Of a stretch of 64,000 nt of DNA, positions 59,648-64,000 are shown piece by piece; the first letter of the stretch is position 1; each line of letters starts with the position of its first letter. The stretch is from Micrasema longulum. Its lineage: Eukaryota > Arthropoda > Insecta > Trichoptera > Brachycentridae. Below the pieces are notes generated by a model. It saw only the letters and a list, made by a program, of their open reading frames with translations. It searched no databases and had not been told where the DNA came from. Location: positions 16,686 through 80,685 of the forward strand of contig JAGVSM010002938.1 in the NCBI GenBank assembly GCA_022494885.1, read 5' to 3'. Both the position numbers and the translations under genes were made by a program.

Positions 59648-61199
59648 ACATATTGGCGTAAGTATAGCCTGTGAGCTCGCCAATACATGACAGATGACAT
59701 TAACATAACCATAGAAAAACATAGCAGTTGAGCTCTCAGAAGTAAAGCAACGTGAATGCAGCAATGCTTGAACTACATGTCAATAATATTCTAATAATAA
59801 ACAATATTATTTGGCCATACGGAACTTTAAAGCACACCTTGGTTTAATTACTAATAGTATTTTATCGGTTAGGTAGGTGTATTTTAAAAAAAATGTTGCG
59901 TACCTGAAAAAAGCACAAATAATTATGTTTTTGTAAATGATGTCAGTAGCGACACTCAGAGAGTAGCTTTGTGGCGTTTTGACATTTTTTATAAGAAATT
60001 CATGGCGTAGCCGAAATACTGTTATAAAAACGAGGATGTTTTTGTTGATTGACGTTAGCAGGCGCTACCCAGGGGCGACTTTGTGACGTGAGAAATTATT
60101 TAAAAAAAGAGATTTATGGCGTAGCCGAAATATTGTAATTAAAACGAGGATGTTTTTGTTGATTGACGTTAGCAGGCGCTACCCAGGGGCGACTTTGTGA
60201 CGTGAGAAATTATTTTAAAAAAGATATTCATGGCGTAGCCGAAATATTGTAATTAAAACGAGGATGTTTTTGTTGATTGACGTTAGCAGGCGCTACCCAG
60301 GGGCGACTTTGTGACGTGAGAAATTATTTAAAAAAGAGATTTATGGCGTAGCCGAAATATTGTAATTAAAACGAGGATGTTTTTGTTGATTGACGTTAGC
60401 AGGCGCTACCCAGGGGCGACTTTGCGACGTGAGAAATTATTTAAAAAAAGAGATTCATGGCGTAGCCGAAATATTGTAATTAAAACGAGGATGTTTTTGT
60501 TGATTGGCGTTAGCAGGCGCCACCCAGGCGACTTGTGACGTGAGAAATTCATTTAAAAAGAGGATTTGGCGGCGTAGCCGGAACATTGTAATTAAAACGA
60601 GGATGTTTTTGTTGATTGACGTTAGCAGGCGCTACCCAGGGGCGACTTCATGACGTGATGAAATTATTAATTTAAATATTTTTTCATTTTACATAGCGTA
60701 GCCGAGATAAGAAATTGCGTGGTGTTTCGAAATTTAACCGTGTAGGTAGCCACCTAGTTGCAATATTATTTTTTTATTTGTATAACTCCTGTTTTATAAT
60801 GTTTATGTATTTATCGCTATAAGAATTAAACTAAAGATAGTTTTTACTTTTAATCGCCATCCGTTTTTTAAATTATGTTTGTAACACTCAGTAATATTTA
60901 TTTTTCAAGTATTCAATGTTATTTTTGCATTTTCATTAATATTGTTAATATAAAGCGTATTTTTATTTATTCGAATTTAGTAGACTGTTTTTATTACAAA
61001 AAATAAAAATGCATATTTCTCTTTGTATTTTTCTGTTATAAACAATCTATTAAAATAATACACATCAAATTTCCATTGTCTGTTGATTTTATTTGCAATC
61101 TTCTTTTTTTTCGCTGGTTAAAACTCTAGGAAATTCAAAGACAATAAAATTTTTACTGTCATATATTGGCGAGCTCACACGCTATACATAGCCCAACAT
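59648..61199. mobile_element. 1.55-kb element with 45-bp inverted termini carrying a minisatellite
   Basis: Left terminus contains tatagcctgtgagctcgcca (59662) and right terminus its mirror tggcgagctcacacgctata (61167); similarity extends over about 45 bases each side. The interior is non-coding and contains the 114-bp tandem array at 60001-60707. Looks like a non-autonomous DNA element; no clear target duplication found. Confidence 0.6.
60001..60707 (+). repeat. 114-bp minisatellite, six copies plus partial
   Basis: Units begin with ggcgtagccg at 60004, 60118, 60232, 60345, 60459 and 60571, with a diverged start at 60695. Each contains gaggatgtttttgttgattg, acgttagcaggcgctaccca and gactttgtgacgtgag. 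The middle copies are almost identical, so amplification was recent or homogenisation is ongoing. Confidence 0.95.
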
Positions 61200-61313
61200 A
61201 TTATATATTATCATAAAGCAAAGGCAATTTAATTGGTTAGGATGCATTTTATGGATGTCCCAATATATGTATATTACTTGTTTACTTTATGAAACATTTG
61301 AGCCCCATCTTTC

Positions 61314-61535
61314 ATGCTGACAGTTTGTCGACAGCTCGCATCTGAATTACTGAACGCAGAACTGATGAAGGAATTGGAAGCCTACAGAGAATATATAATG
61401 CTCTATTTAGAGAGTGGACATGGATTAAGTAAGGGAGTACGTAAATCACCAATACCTATCACAAAAATAGTTCAAGAGGAAGAGTCTAAAACTGGTAATC
61501 CTAGCTCAGAAAAGAGCCATCTATCTTGGTAAGCC
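61314..61535 (+). CDS. Unidentified short frame, possibly an exon or captured gene fragment
   Basis: Seventy-two codons with a protein-like composition: LASELLNAELMKELEAYREY, then LYLESGHGLSKGVRK and KIVQEEESKTGNPSSEK. The sequence gtttgtcgacag at 61322-61333 could be a splice acceptor. A second open stretch at 61611-61772 (ARPLSNEGCYNHLLKIV, LNLEKTPTELKMLCQQQ) ends in a gtaagt donor-like site. I do not recognise the family; part of this overlaps the repeat shared with 1.3-2.0 kb. Confidence 0.3.
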
Positions 61536-61594
61536 GTAAACAGACCAATCATCTTCCACACTGGCATCATCGAGGGCAAACAGGTCCTGCATTG

Positions 61595-62290
61595 AGGAAA
61601 AATTCTATGTTATGCTTAAAATAGCCAGGCCACTTTCAAACGAAGGTTGTTATAATCACCTTCTGAAAATAGTGTTGATGATAAAAACGAAACTTCTCAA
61701 TTTGGAAAAAACGCCCACAGAACTAAAAATGTTATGCCAACAGCAATCGATTTCTTTTAAACAAATTAAAACGTAAGTGTTCTAATCTTATAAATTCGCT
61801 TATATAAAAATATATTTTGTAAATAAATATGTTTCAATACAGAATTTCACCCCATAAATTCAAAATTTGAATGACGTATCATGAAATATTAGATCTGAAT
61901 GTTTTCTGCAAAATGCGTATTTCAGATTGTGTTGTCAGCAAGGCTTAAAAATTAACCAAAATTTCTTCACACTTATTAACTTTTTTCATATAGTTATTTA
62001 AAAAAATTATAAAGTGATTTTTTATACGCAACTACATACAAATAAACACAATTTAATGAAACAACATAAATCAGAGTTTTATAAGGGATGGATTTTTTCT
62101 GCAAAATGCGGTTGGGTGGTCAGCCAAACTTTAAAAATCATTAAAACCTGTCAAATACACAATCAAACGAATTTTTCAATGAATTTATCCATTTGTCAAA
62201 GTAAAAAGCATTTCAACAGTTATAAATAATTTACTCTTTCCATAAATTGCTTATATTTCAGATTCACTTTTCTATGGCTGACTGCTTTTT
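61595..62290. mobile_element. Dispersed repeat, copy 2 (partner of 1300-2000)
   Basis: Matches in order: ttctatgttatgcttaaa, gttttctgcaaaatgcgtat, gtggtcagccaaacttt, aagtaaaaagcatttcaac and tctatggctgactgcttttt. Same orientation as copy 1, so the two direct copies bracket the Rasgrf gene. Confidence 0.6.
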
Positions 62291-62734
62291 GGGTTCTCAT
62301 TCAAATGGTTTGTGTTGCTTAAATCTTAGATAGTTGTTTGGTGCACGTACTCATTATATAATATTGCAGTGAATAGCAGTGTTACAAACTCATCACTTAA
62401 CATTAAAATAATTAAATGGGCTTCACCGTAAGAATAAAACAACCAAGTTTTGCATGTAAATTAGCCATGGGAAATCTTTCAGAAGCATTAACACCACCAT
62501 ACAGAGAATACATTTTAATAGTTATTTCCTACAAGGTTTATCGGTCTAAAACTATGTTGTTGGTATAGAAAATTAATTTTATAAATTTGTGTTAAAATAT
62601 TGACTTATAAAACATATTCCTAACAATTAATTGTATTCTAAACGTTTACACTAAATAGTTTTAATACAATGGGTTATGTAACCATATAAATAAGCAATCA
62701 TGCTTTTATTATTTACTATAAAAACAAAAGACGA

Positions 62735-63112
62735 GTGATACTTTAATCTGCAAATTAGGAATATCTAGTGACCGATTAAATCGCTTTCGTGACATTTTCA
62801 AGACTGGTTTCTTTATTAAGGCGTTCAACGTATATATACACAACAAAGATAAGGATAGAGAGTTCAAAATTTAATTAAATTATTTTTATCTTAAAGATGA
62901 TAAACAATTTTTTTTTTGATTGAGCTGATGAGTCGATATAAGATGAAAATAATTTTTTTTGATTTACTTTCATATAATTTTGAATTCTCAATCCTTATCT
63001 TTGTTTTGTATAATTACACTGAACTCTTTGATAAAAATGCCAGTCTCGAAGATGTCGCGAAAGCGATGTAACAGGTCACTGGATATTCCAAATTTGTGGA
63101 TTAAAGTATCAA
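62735..63112. mobile_element. 380-bp foldback element
   Basis: Arms of about 80 bases: gatactttaatctgcaaatt ... gctttcgtgacattttcaag and the mirror cttgaa-type block ending aatttgtggattaaagtatc. An inner pair (acaaagataaggatagaga and tctcaatccttatctttgt) extends the stem. A partial copy is at 34.3 kb. Confidence 0.75.
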
Positions 63113-63830
63113 TCATCCTTTATTTCTATAATAAATTACTACGAATTAAGAATTTACATCAAGAATTTTGACTAACAAACTTATATACTCATGTACTGAG
63201 GTCACTATGATAATGAAATAATTAAGTAAAACGTGTAAATTAAACTCATTTTTAATGTTTAGTTGAATTAATAAATAATTTAAATACAACACAAGCATGT
63301 GATGTTAACGTTTTCCTCTCCTTTAGTCCTTGATTTACCACTTCCTCCATTCTTGAAAGCGTTTTAACTTTTTAAATTTGTTTGTGTTAGTAAAATTTAT
63401 TGGTTTATTAACTGTTGTAATATATTTAGTTATAAAAATGTAAAACTTCCTTTGTTTCTTTTTTGTTCTAAATATAAGTTTTTTAATGTGTATATTTTAT
63501 TTAAGTTCGAATCCCAAGAAATGTTATTTATTTATATAAAACCGTGTAAAACATACTTTGTATTATGTTATTTATAGTTTTAAATAATATAATATAAGTT
63601 TTACGCTTGAAAAGAAAAATTTGTGTTCGATAATAATTTTGGACTAAATCTATTAAGGTACCATACAACATAAAAAGAAGAAAACGTATTTGGCAGCTAG
63701 TAAATACTTTGTTAATTAGTCCCTTTTTCTAAAGGCTGTAAACAGGCTCATTTTTATAATGTGTTGTAATCGGCAAAAAAAGCTTCAATATAAAATAAAG
63801 TAAAAACCCTCGTATCGTTTAAAAATAAAT
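63113..63830. other. AT-rich right-hand spacer
   Basis: No feature recognised. Confidence 0.4.
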
Positions 63831-63834
63831 TTAA

Positions 63835-64000
63835 CTTGTGCTAAATTGGCAACCTCCGTAGTATAAAAGCTCAGACACTACTCACGCACGAAAGATTGCG
63901 GGTTCAATTTCCGGTATGAACACAAAAATGTATTATGATTTTTCTCAAACCTGGGTTAAATTTACCCCTGGAATTGGGCTTTTTGGCCTGATGTGGAGCA
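63835..64000 (+). mobile_element. SINE family C, cut by the window end
   Basis: Head ctactcacgcacgaaagatt and cgggttcaatttccggtatg, body tgatttttctcaaacctggg, close to the family C copies at 53.6-53.9 kb. Confidence 0.55.

Noticed and set aside
60001..60707. CRISPR array
   Set aside because: The repeats are 114 bp in direct tandem with no unique spacers, in a eukaryotic genome; this is a minisatellite.

Overview
The window is AT-rich eukaryotic DNA, most likely from an insect. The evidence for that is spliceosomal introns, many decayed mariner/IS630-type transposases, jockey/CR1-like LINE tails, tRNA-derived SINEs and numerous foldback elements or MITEs. The insect order cannot be settled from the sequence alone.

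One gene dominates. On the minus strand, from 58671 (start codon) down to 2468 (stop), I could join 31 coding exons whose 30 splice junctions all keep frame, giving 1396 codons plus TAG. The product is a RasGRF-type Ras guanine-nucleotide exchange factor. Its domain order is PH, coiled coil, IQ, DH, PH, REM (RasGEF_N), a long variable linker, then a CDC25/RasGEF catalytic domain. Three short exons, the 69-base PH exon at 57677-57745, the 58-base DH exon at 40951-41008 and the 134-base CDC25 exon at 9603-9736, were found only by asking which protein segment was missing. The 5' untranslated exon(s) and promoter were not found; the first coding exon is preceded by a splice acceptor.

Layout: 1-2467 is the 3' side of the gene plus an old repeat. 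2468-12274 carries the catalytic domain (exons 31-25). 14270-26004 carries the linker (exons 24-16), including four RRAS motifs in exons 21-22 that resemble PKA sites. 28705-36584 carries REM, the second PH and most of DH. 39969-44606 carries the start of DH, IQ and coiled coil. 52811-58676 carries the first PH and the N-terminus. 58677-64000 is upstream sequence holding a 1.5-kb element with inverted termini and a 114-bp minisatellite.

The introns are full of mobile-element remains: LINE 3' ends (2.8, 3.4, 13.5, 22.3, 27.0, 29.1, 46.3 and 51.7 kb), transposase fragments (10.1, 17.8, 20.3 and 55.6 kb), SINEs, and inverted-repeat elements near 19.1, 24.3, 26.8, 28.1, 32.9, 45.9, 48.4 and 62.9 kb. 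Intron 9 holds a GC-rich block (37.3-38.2 kb) that may be a solo LTR. Exons 13, 15 and 16 are strikingly GC-rich against this background. I found no second intact gene, CRISPR array or genuine tRNA gene, and nothing clearly amounting to a previously undescribed system.
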